Positions 1-11,477 of a stretch of DNA of 64,000 bases are shown in pieces. Origin of the DNA: Tricholoma matsutake (Eukaryota > Basidiomycota > Agaricomycetes > Agaricales > Tricholomataceae); the NCBI GenBank assembly GCA_026075535.2, contig AP026545.1:6944001-7008000 (forward strand), in the 5' to 3' direction. Numbering within the stretch: the first letter of the stretch is position 1; each line of letters starts with the position of its first letter. The translations under genes were made by a program, and so were the position numbers. The notes beneath the pieces were generated by a model, which did no database searches, was not told where the DNA came from, and was given only the letters and a program-made list of their open reading frames with translations.

Positions 1-95
1 CGTTATTCATTCACTCAGCTAGAACTCAGAAACAAATTTATTTCAAAAAAAAGAATTGTTTTTTTGGATCCAACCAGATCCCTACACTACCACCT

Positions 96-1080
96 CTACT
101 TCTCCCTCGCTGTCTTCATCACCCTCTCCCCCAACCTTGCCCTCTTCTCCACCCTCGTCCTTCTCTCCACCCTCACCCTCTTCTCCACTCTCGCTCTCCT
201 CCTCATCATCTGCCCGCCTTTTTTCCAGATATCTCTAGAAGGCCGCCCAGTCATCTCCAGACTGGCAGATCCCGCATCTTTCCCGCTGGGACTCTTGTCA
301 CCCTCGTCGCTATCCTCCCCAGCACTTTCATCCTCCACCCACTCTGTGTCCAAAGCATCCTGGATCTCCCCTATCGACTCCCACACCACAGTTGCCACCT
401 CAGCAAATCCTTTCCTCATCAACTTCATCATCTGTTGCATCATCTCCACATTTTCTCCACTATTCCCCGTCAACCCCATCGTTCCTGCTGTTTTTGCTGC
501 AGGGGCCTCCTGCCCCTCCCACACTACCTCTTCACACTTGTGCTTGATGCACATGCAGTTATCACACACATGTCCCCTTGCAGCCATCTTGAAACAAGCA
601 ATCTTTTGATATTTGCATCTAGGCCATTTGTCAGTAAACAAAGACTGAAAAGGAAAACAAGAACACACCTTTTGAAGGGCAATGCTGCCTGCACCCGCAC
701 TGGACCCTCCAACTCCTCTGACCCCACTTGTGCCTTCGACTTGGCGACTTTCTTTTTCTTCGGGGACTTGCTCCCCTTGGCCTCATCTTCCAAACCCATG
801 GCCACAGCTGCCCGCTTCTTCTCTGCTCATTGTGCAGCAGCCACCTCCTTCTTGTGCACCTCTGCCTGGCGCACCTCCTCCACCTTTGCAGCCTCCTCTG
901 CTGCCTTTTGTGCCTCCTGCACCTGGTGTTCCTCCTCCCTTGCTGCTTCCTCCAGCTCCTTCATCTCCCTTTCCATCTGCTCCTTCATCGCCCACTCCCT
1001 CTGTTTGTGTTGGGCCCTCATCGTGCCAATTTTTGGCCAATTTGATCTGTGTGGAGACTGCTGGGGGGGACATGTTGATA
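96..1080 (-). pseudogene. Zinc-cluster / coiled-coil protein relic (paralogue of gene D)
   Basis: Reading leftwards, a Glu/Lys/Ala-rich helical stretch (about 1021-827) is followed in the same frame, after a TGA at about 824-826, by a Lys-rich segment (805-680). In another frame (668-96) comes a cysteine cluster and an acidic tail. The cluster keeps the spacing C-x6-C-x9-C-x2-C-x6-C of a Gal4-type Zn2Cys6 motif, but the first expected cysteine is Trp (WPRC). A helix beginning EMMQQMMKLMRKGF follows, then Ser/Asp-rich sequence. The same architecture occurs in gene D of the large transposon (22.5-22.8 kb), so I infer a paralogue. At least two frame changes and a TGA mean it is not functional as read. 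Exact introns were not resolved. Function unknown; DNA binding is only suggested by the cluster. Confidence 0.5.
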
Positions 1081-1208
1081 GGTGATGGGGGTAGGAAAGA
1101 ACATGAAAATTTTTTCAACCAACTACCACATTCAGAAAATCAACCAACTTCCTTATTTGGACTCAAACACTCACGTGCCTCACAGGCTCGGCACTAAGGA
1201 GGAAATAC

Positions 1209-1791
1209 TGTCAAGAACTGTTCCTCACCTGATCGGAACCCACATCCATCTGACCCTTTTCTGCATGTCGAACCCGACATTTGTCTACTCCTCCCGCTTT
1301 TGTTCCTGGCCGCCTTGCACTGCACACACTGCTGTGCACTAGGCCGCCTTGTACAGCACCCACGGCTGCCTTCCCAAGGCTGCTGTCTCTATTGCAAATT
1401 CAACTACAGATTCCTGTGCAGCTCCCGCTAGGTAATTTATCTATGCAGTTGAGACACTGCTGCAGTCTTTGTTCCTGTTCTGCATTTATTCTGGACTACA
1501 GTATTTAAGCTTAGTTAGTTTCGCTTTGTATTCCTCAGTTCATATATCAACATAGACTCGACTTTAAACCTGCCAATCTAAAACTCCTTCTACTCCTACC
1601 TCAGTTCTCTAAGAGTCTGAACTCCATTCAACTCGACCTCTAGTCTCCCTCTGAAGTTCTAATCTCATCTGAACTTAACCCAAGTCCCTCCATACTCCTC
1701 CCTGCATTTACCTGCACTTCCCTGCTTCTACCTCCAAACCTTTGTCTTGAAATTAGGACAACAGACGAGGTGAAGGGAACAGCTTCTTACA
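1209..1791. mobile_element. Probable solo LTR (TG...CA, 583 bp)
   Basis: The left edge reads TGTCAAGAACTGTTCC and the reverse complement of the right edge reads TGTAAGAAGCTGTTCC, so the ends form an imperfect inverted repeat within a TG...CA frame typical of LTRs. The interior is CT-rich and resembles a fungal LTR promoter/leader. No matching 5-bp target duplication is visible (AATAC left, AGCTG right), so the call rests on end structure only. It could instead be the 5' LTR of a truncated element continuing rightwards. Confidence 0.45.
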
Positions 1792-1903
1792 AGCTGAAGC
1801 CAAGTCCTTTCTGTTTTCCCCTCCGCAGAACCCACCATGACCCGACAACCTTCCACTATCCTCACCTGCAGGATCCGATTGGATTCTGATGTGCCTTGTA
1901 GGA

Positions 1904-2206
1904 TCAGTTCTTAACAGGTGGGTAGAGCGTGTCTGCAGCTAACCCCAGATCGTGTCCATACTTGAGGATCACCAGATCTAGACATGGAGTGACAAAAGCA
2001 TAGGTGCCCCAAATCAACTGCCTCAGCTCATCCCACAACAAGCCCACATCTTCCAACAAGATAGCACAGCTATCAGCAAGGAGTTTTGTCACACTTGGGG
2101 GTAAGACTTTGGGTGCTTCGTCTTCAGGTTCTTCTGCTGGTTGTGCGAGAAGGATGTCATTTTTGAGTTGTTTTGAAATACATATAAAGTGGAAAAGATG
2201 AGGCAC
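1904..2206 (-). pseudogene. Possible N-terminal fragment of a KDZ transposase (CxC5/CxC6 type)
   Basis: A 100-residue reading frame contains PPSVTKLL, a Trp-containing helix (LLWDELRQLIW) and ends GLAADTLYPP. From memory of the family, the leader of agaricomycete KDZ transposases with CxC5/CxC6 clusters has the pattern 'LPP..V..LL....G........W......W.........GL....LYPP' ahead of its first Cys pair. No cysteine cluster follows here, so at best a short N-terminal relic survives. A profile search would decide; I am not certain of the assignment. Confidence 0.3.
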
Positions 2207-2249
2207 TGAGAGCGTAGGGACTCAATCTGATATGTTCATGATCGACATT

Positions 2250-4258
2250 GATAGGAAAATATTACATCATGTGCCAGACAGACAGTCAGACAGCCAGACG
2301 AATCTAGGACACAGATGTCCTCACAAAGCCTGCTGGATGTCTTGGTTGAGTCCCTTCCATAGATTTAGAACTCGTTGCCATTTGTCGCTAATGCCTATCA
2401 TCATATGCAGCTCTTCGACATCATAGACATAGTCGTCAATGGACTGGTTACCCTGTGTACAGCTGTCAAGCTTGTCCCAAAGGTCCGACCTAAAGCTTAG
2501 CAGTAGTCAAATATTCCACTGAAGAATTTTACTAGTGACATTTTGTGCTCCTTTTTGCGCTTCTTTCACACTGCTTTTTGTGTGTAATAATTTTTTCCTT
2601 TTCCTTTCAGATAACATGACAGAATGTGTATTCTCCTACTCGAAGGTATGCGCCCATCTACCAGGTAATCCATACTTTCCTTAATGAATTGATGGAATAG
2701 TCGCGGGTCCGCTTGACCATTATATTTCTTAGGTGGTCGTGGTTTGATTCTAATGGAGCTAGAATGTGATTTATGATGTTTCGAGTGCCTTTTCGAGTGC
2801 CCACTTCTATGAATTCTCAAACAAGATCTGGTTTGTTCGGAGGATGCTGTTGAGTCATCACCAGAGTCTGAACCTGAGTCTGAGCTGCTGGGACTCGATG
2901 GACTACTAGAGTCTGAGGAATCGCTATGGCTGGAACTGGAATCAGAGGTGTCTGATGAGCTCGATGAAGATGATGAGGGAGAAGACTCATCACCATCAAT
3001 AGATCGGCTATCCTCCCAAACTTCATCCAAAATGCGACCAAGGTAACTTTTAGCTTCTACCTGGTCTAAAGGTCGCAGCGCATCAGCTTGACCTCTCCTA
3101 GCTTTGCTAGTTGCTCAGTCCAGCTAGGGAACTGCATGGGTTTTACCCGTGGGTTTCCCACACTTTTATTTCCTAATTTATTCAATGAGTTTTGCATGAA
3201 AAATCATGAAAAAAAGATTTTCTGAAAGCTTTTTGTTGGCTCTTTGTGATCTAACACATAAAACAATATTTGAGAGACATCTGTCATGTGACAAGGTTGA
3301 AAATAAATTATTTTGTCCCTTGTATCACAAGCATCCATTGAATAGCTATCAGAAAATCATTTTTTCATGAGTTTTTATGCAAAACTCATTGAATAAATTA
3401 GGAAATAAAAGCATGGGAAACCCGCGGGTAAAATCCATGCAGTTCCCTAAGTCCAGCAAGCCGATCAGCTCCAAGATTGGCCAATGGACCCCAGTCACTA
3501 GACTTGGAATCTTTCTTGCAAGCTTTCTCTTTTTCTTTCTTAGACTTAGCTTTCTGCGAGCCAGTTGGTCTCTTTCAGGGCTTTCCGTTTTTGTCCCCAG
3601 ATGGTGCCAAGTCTTTCATTGACACTGGACTAATGTGCTCGTCTATAGACTTCTTTTCTTTAGAGGCAGCAGATCCTGCTTCCTCCAACTCAAGCTTCCT
3701 TTTCCGACTATAGTATTCATACTGATGTTTTTGCCTGTCAGCATCGAATTCTTTGGGGTCAATGCCAGTATTGCCCCAGTTTTTGGGGTCTGGTCCCTTT
3801 CCTTTCACAACAGAGGTACCTTCGACATGCAAGGAAGCTGTTCCTTCACTGGTTCCTAACACAGTGTTACGTTTCCGGATACGCTCGGTGGTCTGGAGAC
3901 CTTTCTCAGCCTTTTCCAACATGGCATCATCTTGATCCTGCTTAGCTTTAGCACATTTGGATAGGAATCTGACTCTAATATTACTCTTCTTTAGAGATTC
4001 AAAACTACGGGACCTTCGTGGCTTAACTGTGACCCACAGTTCTCCGTCTTCCTCTTCTACACCAAAGAGGGGCAATGCGAAGGCTCTATGGCCTTCATCA
4101 TCATTGTCAGAGGGCATTTCGGTTTATAGAAGCACTCGCTCCCTCCCATGCAGTTAGGTCATCCGAGGAACTCCTAACACCATCAAGAAATGGCCATGGG
4201 GATCTCGCCACAACCACATCCACGAAGGATCTGGCTGCTAAGGCGGAGGTAAAGGGTG
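2250..4258 (-). pseudogene. Ty3/Gypsy gag relic, split by two later insertions
   Basis: Reading leftwards: a charged N-terminal spacer (about 4117-3575), a Lys-rich stretch, then after a MITE (3125-3449) a Ser/Asp-rich region and a gag-like core with IKPRPPKKYNG and IHILSCYLKGKGKNYYTQK (2800-2566). Broken sequence resembling KFFSGIFDYC continues to about 2250. This core matches the retrotransposon gag region of agaricomycete Gypsy elements (a CA-like domain in the virion-like particle). A further short piece lies beyond the Copia element at 8770-8863. Several stops and frame changes show decay. No protease, RT or integrase of this copy is present, so it is a gag-only remnant. Confidence 0.6.
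3125..3449. mobile_element. hAT-type MITE, 325 bp, perfect 8-bp TSD
   Basis: Terminal inverted repeats of roughly 100 bp start TAGGGAACTGCATGG and end CCATGCAGTTCCCTA. The whole element is nearly a hairpin with an AT-rich centre and no coding capacity. It is flanked by identical AGTCCAGC copies at 3117-3124 and 3450-3457. An 8-bp duplication with TAGGG ends fits the hAT superfamily. It sits inside the Gypsy gag relic, so it is younger than that gene's integration. Confidence 0.9.
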
Positions 4259-4263
4259 CATCG

Positions 4264-4472
4264 TGTTGAAAGTGAGGCGACATATTAGATGACACCGACA
4301 CCGACACCGAACAATGGCAGTGGCATAGCCACGATTATTTATAATACCAATACTTAGTTACTGATTTAGTTTACTGGGCAGTGCCCCGACGTTTAGTATA
4401 AATATTCATTGTAAATACTTTATTAAATCTAACAAAGTGTTTTCTACTACATCGAGTCCTCAATTCTCTACA
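4264..4472 (+). repeat. Copia 5' LTR
   Basis: 209 bp, TG...CA ends, includes a short tandem of ACCGAC near the start and the TATA-like stretch TTTATAATA. It matches the 3' LTR in length exactly and in sequence except at eight CpG-type transitions. It should supply promoter and polyadenylation signals for the element. Confidence 0.95.
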
Positions 4473-4485
4473 GGTTATGGGCCCT
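4473..4485 (+). promoter_or_regulatory. Copia primer-binding site (initiator Met half-tRNA type)
   Basis: Directly after the LTR lies GGTTATGGGCCC, one mismatch from the complement of the anticodon stem-loop of initiator tRNA-Met (GGGCTCATAACC). This is the internal half-tRNA priming mode known for Copia-group elements. The tRNA assignment is from family knowledge; the match itself is visible. Confidence 0.65.
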
Positions 4486-4535
4486 GGCCTTAACTGAATC
4501 TTCTCGTATAAGCTTAACTCGACACTGACACCACC

Positions 4536-7500
4536 GTGGATCAATCTTACACAATGTCCGAGGCTTCTTCTGCGACGATCGGATCATTGCATACAAACGT
4601 CTACCGGATCGACCCCTTGACAGGTGCCGATAATTACACCGTATGGAAAATCAAGATGATGGACATTTTGATGGGGCAAGATCTATGGGAATATGTTGAT
4701 GGAACAACTACGGAACCCTCTGATGTGGTGGCTAAGACAGCTTGGAAGAAGAAAGACAGAATGGCATTATCTACGATCCGATTAAGGGTGGCTGACAAAA
4801 TGTTGGTGTATGTCGCGAGTTCAGCAACGTCTAAGGAGGCGTGGGACGGGTTGAAATCATTATTGGAGACTCAGGGGGCGCTTGGAATCGTTTTAGCATG
4901 GAGGAAGCTATTCCGATCACAATGTGCGGATGAAACGCCCATCGAGGAACATCTTCGGACACTGCGCAGCTATCAGGAAGAGCTGCACAGTTTGGGTCAG
5001 AAAATTGATGGGGAGGAATTCTCCATTATTTTGCTAACCTCACTTCCCGAGAGTTGGAATAACTACATTGCATCTATAGATACTACGGCCCTAAAGGATT
5101 CCTCGAAGCTCATAGCACGTATTCTGGAACATGATCGACAGCTAAATATTAAAGGCTCCGATGACACGGCCTTGGCAGGGAAGCATGGGAAAAAGAAGTT
5201 CAATCCCAACATCACATGTTTCAATTGTGGGGAAAAGGGGCACATAGGCCGGCAATGTAAGAAGAAGTCCAAAGATGGAAAGGGGAGTAAGGGGGGGAAG
5301 CAGAAGGGATTGACGGAGGCTCATGCGGCGGCAGATGATGAATTTGCTTTCTGTGGGAATTGCAGGGATGATTTCGTGCTGGCAGTTTCGGCCGATTCTT
5401 GGTTGGCTGACTCGGCATGTACTTCACACATAGCGCGGGACAGGAGTATTTTTACTGACTACACTCCTACCCCTGGACATCAAATCTCAGGTTTTGGGAA
5501 GGCTTCTGGACTTGGAAGAGGGACCATCAGGCTGGAAAGCACTGTGGAAGGGAAAACCTCGACCATTACACTCAAGAACGTTGTGCACGCACCCGATGCG
5601 CCATTTAATCTCATTTCAATCTCACGCGCAATCGAGGCAGGGGCGGCCGTTCTATTTTCGTCACCAGGAGTCAAAATCCGCTCACCCACCGGAACGATCA
5701 TTATGGAAGGACGGGCCGCTAATCGGCTTTTCGAAATGAATGTCAAAGGAATTGGCAAACATGACCAAGCATGCCCAGCCAAACACGGGAGAATGTGGGA
5801 CGAATGGCATAGGATTTTCGGGCATTTGAACATGGCTTCAGTAAAGTTGTTGAAAGATAAGGGAATGGTTTTAGGAATGGAGGTGGATAGGACAGTTGAG
5901 CCGGCTGCACAATGCAAGGCATGCATCATTGTGAAACAGCATGTCCAACCTTTTCCTAAAAATAGCGAGACGGAGATCAAGGAGATCGGAGATTTGATGG
6001 TTAGCGACGTATGGGGACCAGCGCGCACTCAAGCTCCAGGGGGAGATTGGTATTTCATTACGTTCACAGATGGCAAGGCTTGACGCACAATGACGTACTT
6101 CATGAAAAACAAGTCCGACGCGTTTACGAAATTCAAGCAATACAAAAGTTTCGTGGAAACGCAAACCGGCCGTAAATTGAAGAAACTTCACGTTGATGGG
6201 GGAGGGGAATTTCTTAGCAAGGAATTCAAGAAATATTTGCTGGATAACGGTATTCAATTGGACATTACAGCACCTCACTCACCCCCCCAGAATGGAATAG
6301 CCGAGCGCCTGAACAGAACTCTGGTGGAGCACGCACGCGCAATGATCCATCAAAACAGGCTTCCTTACTCGCTTTGGAGGGAAGCGGTCGCTTATGCAAC
6401 TTATCTCAAAAATAGATCACCAACATGCGCAATCAAAGAATTCAAAATACCTGATGAAGTCTTCTGGGGAAAGAAGCCAGATGTATCACACTTGCAGGAA
6501 TTCGGAAAAACATGCTGGGTTTTGCAGCAGGGTGGGAATCTCTCAAAACTCGATCCAAAATCATGCGAATTTATTTTCGTGGGTATTGCTGATGGTACAA
6601 AGGGGTACAGGTACTATAATACCAAGACTCATCAAATCCTTACCTCTCGAAATGTGGTATTTTTAGTGGAGGAGGAGAAATATGATGAGGTGGAGGTCAC
6701 TCACCCTACACGGCTTGAGGGGGAGAGTGGGAATGATGGCAAGCAGTCTTCGGGTGGAGAAGGTAGCCAGGCACAGGTCCAAGCACCGGAAACAGAACCG
6801 GAAACGGCATCAGCACCACAGGCATCAGAAACCCCATCACGCATACCAGTTTGTCGGGAAAAATCAGCCCAGATTCTATCACAACCATTGATTAATTACC
6901 GGACACTCAATAACCCAAATTCCTGTGGACCAACAGAATGGAGACACCACGTGCCAACAACAGAAGAACTCGGTCACATCTCGGTGGATTATGCAATGAT
7001 CGGGGCATCACTGGAGGATGATCCGCTCTCACTGAAGGAAGCAAGGGGGAGAACGGATTGGCCAAAGTGGAAGGTAGCTATGGATGTCGAGGTGGACCAG
7101 TTAGTCAAGCGGGGGACGTACAAACTCGTCAAGTTACCTCCGGATCGCCAAGCAATCGCTTGCAAATGGGTATACCACATCAAATGTGACCATATCGGGG
7201 AAATCACAAAACACAAGGCGAGACTCGTTGCTAAAGGCTGTTCCCAAATCCCAGGCGTGGATTTCGTGGAAACATTTGCACCGGTCATGCGTTTGGAAAT
7301 GTTACAGCTATTATTAGCACTTGCTACAGAATTGGAACTCGTAATACATGTGGTCGACGTGGTAGGCGCATATCTAAATGGGACTCTGGAGGAAATCATC
7401 TACATGATGCAACCCCCAGAATATGACGATGGCAGCGGACGTGTCTGCCAACTACTGAAACCGCTTTACGGCCTGAAACAGGCAGGACGCGCATGGAACG

Positions 7501-8541
7501 ACGAACTTAATCAAACATTTCACCAAATGAACTTCACGCGACTCTTCTCTGATCAATGTGTCTATGTTAGGCATACCGATCACGATCTTTTAATAACATC
7601 GGTACACATTGACAACATGACTATTTTCGGATCGGATCAGGAAGCCGTTACCGAAATGAAGGTGGAATTAAGGAAGCATTTCACGATCACAGATCTCGGG
7701 GAGGCAAAACAGATTGTAGGATTGGAATTGGCGAGGAACGCAGAGGCGGCTACCCTCAAAATCATGCAATCACAGTACATCAAACGGGTCTTGGAGAAAT
7801 TTGGAATGACAGACTCGCATCCTGTCAGCACACCATTGGACCCAAATGTTAAATTAATGAAAACTCCAGAAAACGAGCACTACGACATCCCGGACTACCG
7901 GAGCGCTATTGGATCACTCATGTACGCAGCAGTTGGCACCCGGCCTGACATTTCCTTCGCAGTGCAAATTCATGAGCAACCCTGGTCCTACTCATTGGAC
8001 GGCTGTCAAACACATTTTCCGGTACCTTAATGGAACGCGGGACTTAGGAATCGCCTACCAGAAAGGGGGAGAAGTCGAACCATTTGCTTATTCGGATGCC
8101 GATTGGGGATCTAATGTCAACAATCGGAAGTCTATTTCTGGATATGTCTTCCAAATGGTGGGTGGACCGATTTTGTGGCAATCAAAGAAGCAACCAACGA
8201 TCGCATTATCATCTATGGAAGCCGAATACATGGCGGAAAGTCTAGCTACTCGGCAAATCATATGGTTGCGGACCCTTACAGCCGAACTCGGTATCCCCTA
8301 CACTGGACCCACCATTCTCAACATCGACAACCAAGGCGCAATCAATTTTTCCTACAACGCCATCAGTCACGGTCGAACCAAGCACATCGACATTCAGCAT
8401 CACTTCGTACGCGAGAAACTCATCTCTAACGAGATACACATTCAGTACTGCGCGACGGACGACAATTTGGCGGACCTGCTTACCAAGGCATTACCAAAGC
8501 CAAAACATGAGAACTTGGTCAAGCGGTTAGGGATGGCGTAA
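4536..8541 (+). pseudogene. Copia gag-pol polyprotein, one nonsense codon and one frameshift
   Basis: A single long frame from ATG 4536 encodes gag (YTVWKIKMMDILMG), a CCHC knuckle CFNCGEKGHIGRQC (residues about 228-241), protease motif DSACTSH (about 291), pre-integrase WHRIFGHLN (about 425), and integrase with HVDGGGEF and PPQNGIAERLNR. RT (KARLVAKG...VDVVGAYLNG) and RNase H (SDADWGS, LSSMEAEY, NLADLLTKAL) follow. A TGA at 6081-6083 interrupts integrase in frame, probably from CGA. Near 7965 an indel shifts the frame, and coding resumes from 7968 to 8541. The RT active site reads VHIDNM instead of the usual V(D)DM, so catalysis would be lost. Neighbouring LTRs and spacing are standard for the family. 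Confidence 0.95.
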
Positions 8542-8555
8542 GTGTCGAGGGGGAG

Positions 8556-8764
8556 TGTTGAAAGTGAGGCAACGTATTAGACGACACCGACACCGACACC
8601 GAACAATGGCAGTGGCATAGCCACAATTATTTATAATACCGATACTTAGTTACCGATTTAGTTTACTGGGCAGTGCCCCGACATTTAGTATAAATATTCA
8701 TTGTAAATACTTTATTAAATCTAACGAAGTGTTTTCTACTACATCGAGTCCTCAATTCTCTACA
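8556..8764 (+). repeat. Copia 3' LTR
   Basis: 209 bp copy of the 5' LTR, preceded by the polypurine tract GAGGGGGAG. It ends TCTCTACA and is followed by the target duplication CATCG. Confidence 0.95.
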
Positions 8765-9011
8765 CATCGAGGCATCCCTGACAGATGAACCAGCATCTGT
8801 AGAACGGATTGACTCACCTTGAACACATCTAGTCGGACTCATGCTGCGCAGCTTGTAGGACATTTTTGTGATTTGATAAAAAGTTGTAAAGAAATTGTTG
8901 ACAGGGGAAAATAACAGGGGAGGGTTTCGTCGATAAGCAGTGAAGTCCGGGGCGATCAGTCACAGAGTATCAGAGCATAAGGACAAAAGCAGAGGTTCTT
9001 CAGATAGTTTC

Positions 9012-9080
9012 TGTACTCATCAAAATATGTGGCGGAAGTGAGACCTGAAGTTATGGTTTTGTCACAAGTTCAATTCGGAC
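9012..9080 (+). pseudogene. Gene F, upstream fragment (split by the 19 kb transposon)
   Basis: A frame open from about 9012 reads ...AEVRPEVMVLSQVQFG up to the left target duplication. Removing the large transposon (9081-28132) and one target copy joins it in frame to the fragment at 28133, which continues QVNRKHCPFGVGVAFVTDF. The stop just upstream (TAG near 9006) or an intron limits the exon. See the downstream fragment for family and state. Confidence 0.55.
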
Positions 9081-9102
9081 CACCTGATCTTCCCACAAAC
9101 CC

Positions 9103-9151
9103 AGCTTTATAATAGTGGGTGATCCGGTGCCTCACCCACTATTGTAAGGCT
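9103..9151. repeat. Subterminal hairpin, left end
   Basis: A 20-bp stem (9103-9122 with 9132-9151, 18 of 20 paired) centred on TAATAGTGGGTGA / TCACCCACTATTG with a 9-nt loop lies 22 bp inside the terminus. The mirrored copy is at 28062-28110. A hairpin this close to both ends is a plausible transposase recognition structure (inference). Confidence 0.85.
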
Positions 9152-10268
9152 CGTTTCTGTAAAAACCCGACACCGGCATTATTTCCCTCCCCAAGCAACG
9201 TTCAGACTTACCAAGGTAAGCATACACACCATGCTCACATAAGCATATAGGTCCGGGAATGTGCGGGACAGCTTCCTGCCAGTGTTCCCACCCCGATCAC
9301 TGTCGATCACTATCTCCCATGGTTGATCAACACAGCTTTGGCATCATCCCCGACAATGAGCATGCCTTTCCTCTCATTCCTGACCATTTCCCTCGCTTTT
9401 TTTTGATATATAATACTTATATATGTATGTATAGTGTTAATGAACAGTCATTTCCGCTTTGACAGCTATATTTAACCCAGAGCAAGCACTCTTCTTGAGT
9501 TTGAGGAGGAGGAGAGGTGTCATCTTCTCATGAGAGTGTTATATCGCATGTAACTTGCTATATATTAATATATATGACTATCCAAATGACTGTGGATGGC
9601 ACTACATGAGTAGAGAAGAGGGGGAACAGGGAGAGGTGATGGGAGTGTGAGACAGGGTACCCACTGCTGGGCTTGCACACCCTCCACAGCCAAAAAAAAA
9701 TGTAGGGGGGTAGAGGGATGTACATAGAGGCAGGGATTAATGTTGGGAGAGCTGGGAACAAGGTGCTCTCTGTGAGTGCACCTGTATGGGGAGGGGGAGA
9801 GGTTGTCACTTACCTGCATACCTAGGCCATCCCCTTATGAAATGCACATGGAAAAGGGATATAATAGTCAAATAAAATGATACAATAGACCCCCTGAAGT
9901 CCCTGTAGTAACGCAGATGGCCATAGCAGAGAACATGGAGTCAGGAGGAGGTATCCATACCCTGGGAGATCCGTGGCACCAAAGCGTTCGCTTTCTTCAA
10001 TTCCTGGGCCTTATAGTAAAGTAGAACAAAGATCAGTATAGGAGATAGCAGGGATATAAGATCCTGACTCACCAGGACATGGATTCCCCACCTACAGATG
10101 TGAACTTTGCTCACCATGTATCCCACACTTCACCTTCTGTACAAAGCTCCTCATAGGCGTCTATAGTAGTCCTGTACCCCTCGTTTACAGCCTACAAGTC
10201 ATCCATATCATCAATACTTCACCCTACAAGTCAGGATCTTCACCTACTCACCTTTTTTCCTTGTTACT

Positions 10269-10660
10269 ATATGCCAGCTCACAGGACCCACTGGTGGCTG
10301 TATAGATAGATTAACCAAGGTATTATAGGTAGAATCAATACCTTGGAATAGTTCATTGGTCTGTATTAAAGTTGGAACACCTGGTTCAACCTGCTCTATG
10401 GTGCATAGCTCAGCCTCTCCTGCTATATGAATAGTCTCTAACTCAAGGTAAATTTGTGTGATATGATTTGCACTAATTCTGTGATCACACCAAGCAAGTG
10501 AAGTACTGTTGGCCTTGTGTGAGTGACTGCATTCCAAATTTCCAACTCAATCTATGGACTCTCCACCTCTTTAATACAAACCAATGAACTATTCCAAGGT
10601 ATTGATTCTACCTATAATACCTTGGTTAATCTATCTATACAGCCCTGTGAGCTGGCATAT
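10269..10660. mobile_element. MITE (~390 bp) inserted in the left TIR
   Basis: Absent from the right TIR, which reads straight through TACTATATGCCCACATAGG. Its ends mirror each other: ATATGCCAGCTCACAGG on the left and CCTGTGAGCTGGCATAT on the right. The inverted repeat continues for about 85 bp (CTGTATAGATAGATTAACC, GAATCAATACCTTGG), broken only by a 10-12 bp insertion on the left. No coding capacity. The exact target duplication is ambiguous because the ends resemble the target. Confidence 0.85.
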
Positions 10661-11477
10661 CAGATAGGTAAGCTACAATGTACTGAATAATATGGTCTAT
10701 CGAACGCATACAGTGTACCGAATGATATGGGTTCGGTGGACATCGTCAAACACTCTCATAGTATGTATAACATGTACTAGTATCAAATGAATACACTTTT
10801 ACAATTCTTGCTTGTGATACACTATGAAGAATGTTAATATACAGATCAGAGATAGTGTTGGACATGGTACTCGGCAACAGCAGCGGCAACAGCAATGGCA
10901 TAGATATATGGCATCGGCATCAGGCTAATGGATAGATGTGCATAGGAAACTGTATGGCCTAGCTATAGGCAATGATACTGATTTTCTATGTAGTGCAGAC
11001 CTACCAAATGGGATCAGCTTGCCCACCCAATTGGTGTTGGTCAATGCTGCTGATGCTGTCTAAGGAAATTTCCTGATGCCGAAGGTTATATAGTGACATG
11101 TATGATAAATGCCTCAATTAGCAATCATTCATTTGTTGTATGCAGACCTATGAAATGGGTCGGCACTGGCACTGGCAGAAATGAAAAATTTACCGACATC
11201 GGCAGCAGCAGACGCGTAATACAGACCTTCATGAAATCAGTGATTGGCATCAGAATTGAGCACGGCACTGGCACCAGGATTAGGGATCGGGCAGAAAATG
11301 TTCAGTGTTCCAACAATTATTACTACATGTTCATGTATAGAATATGTAAATGAAATAAATGAGCATCATCCATCATCCGTAGTGTCCATATCATCAGAAC
11401 CATGCAACCAAGTGTCATCAACATAATCAAAGTCTGCATGAGTATAGATGGGCAGCGTGATGCAAGAAGGAGTGGGG

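Larger units (their letters stand above)
4264..8764 (+). mobile_element. Ty1/Copia LTR retrotransposon, full length, lightly decayed
   Basis: Two 209-bp LTRs (TGTTGAAAG...TCTCTACA) bracket a gag-pol gene. The flanks are a perfect 5-bp duplication CATCG (4259-4263 and 8765-8769). A priming site follows the 5' LTR and a purine-rich tract (8541-8555) precedes the 3' LTR. The LTRs differ at eight positions, and all eight are CpG versus TpG/CpA. The element inserted into the Gypsy gag relic. One nonsense codon and one frameshift make it non-autonomous now. Confidence 0.97.
9081..11012 (+). repeat. Left terminal inverted repeat of giant transposon (contains a MITE)
   Basis: Matches the reverse complement of 26515-28132 at high identity over its whole length, apart from small indels and the 392-bp MITE at 10269-10660. 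The inner limit is where GACCTACCAAATGGG stops matching. Small frames of about 60-90 codons in it are mirrored in the right repeat and are shadows of the repeat, not evidence of genes. Confidence 0.92.

Noticed and set aside
64..1197. Plus-strand frames of 80-216 codons rich in Ser, Pro, Leu and Cys
   Set aside because: They are antisense shadows of the Glu/Lys-rich minus-strand zinc-cluster relic.
9259..10126. Two small proteins repeated as mirror copies at 27081-27398 and 27751-27954
   Set aside because: They are duplicated because they lie in the TIRs. No splice sites, start context or family support coding; conservation is explained by the inverted repeat.
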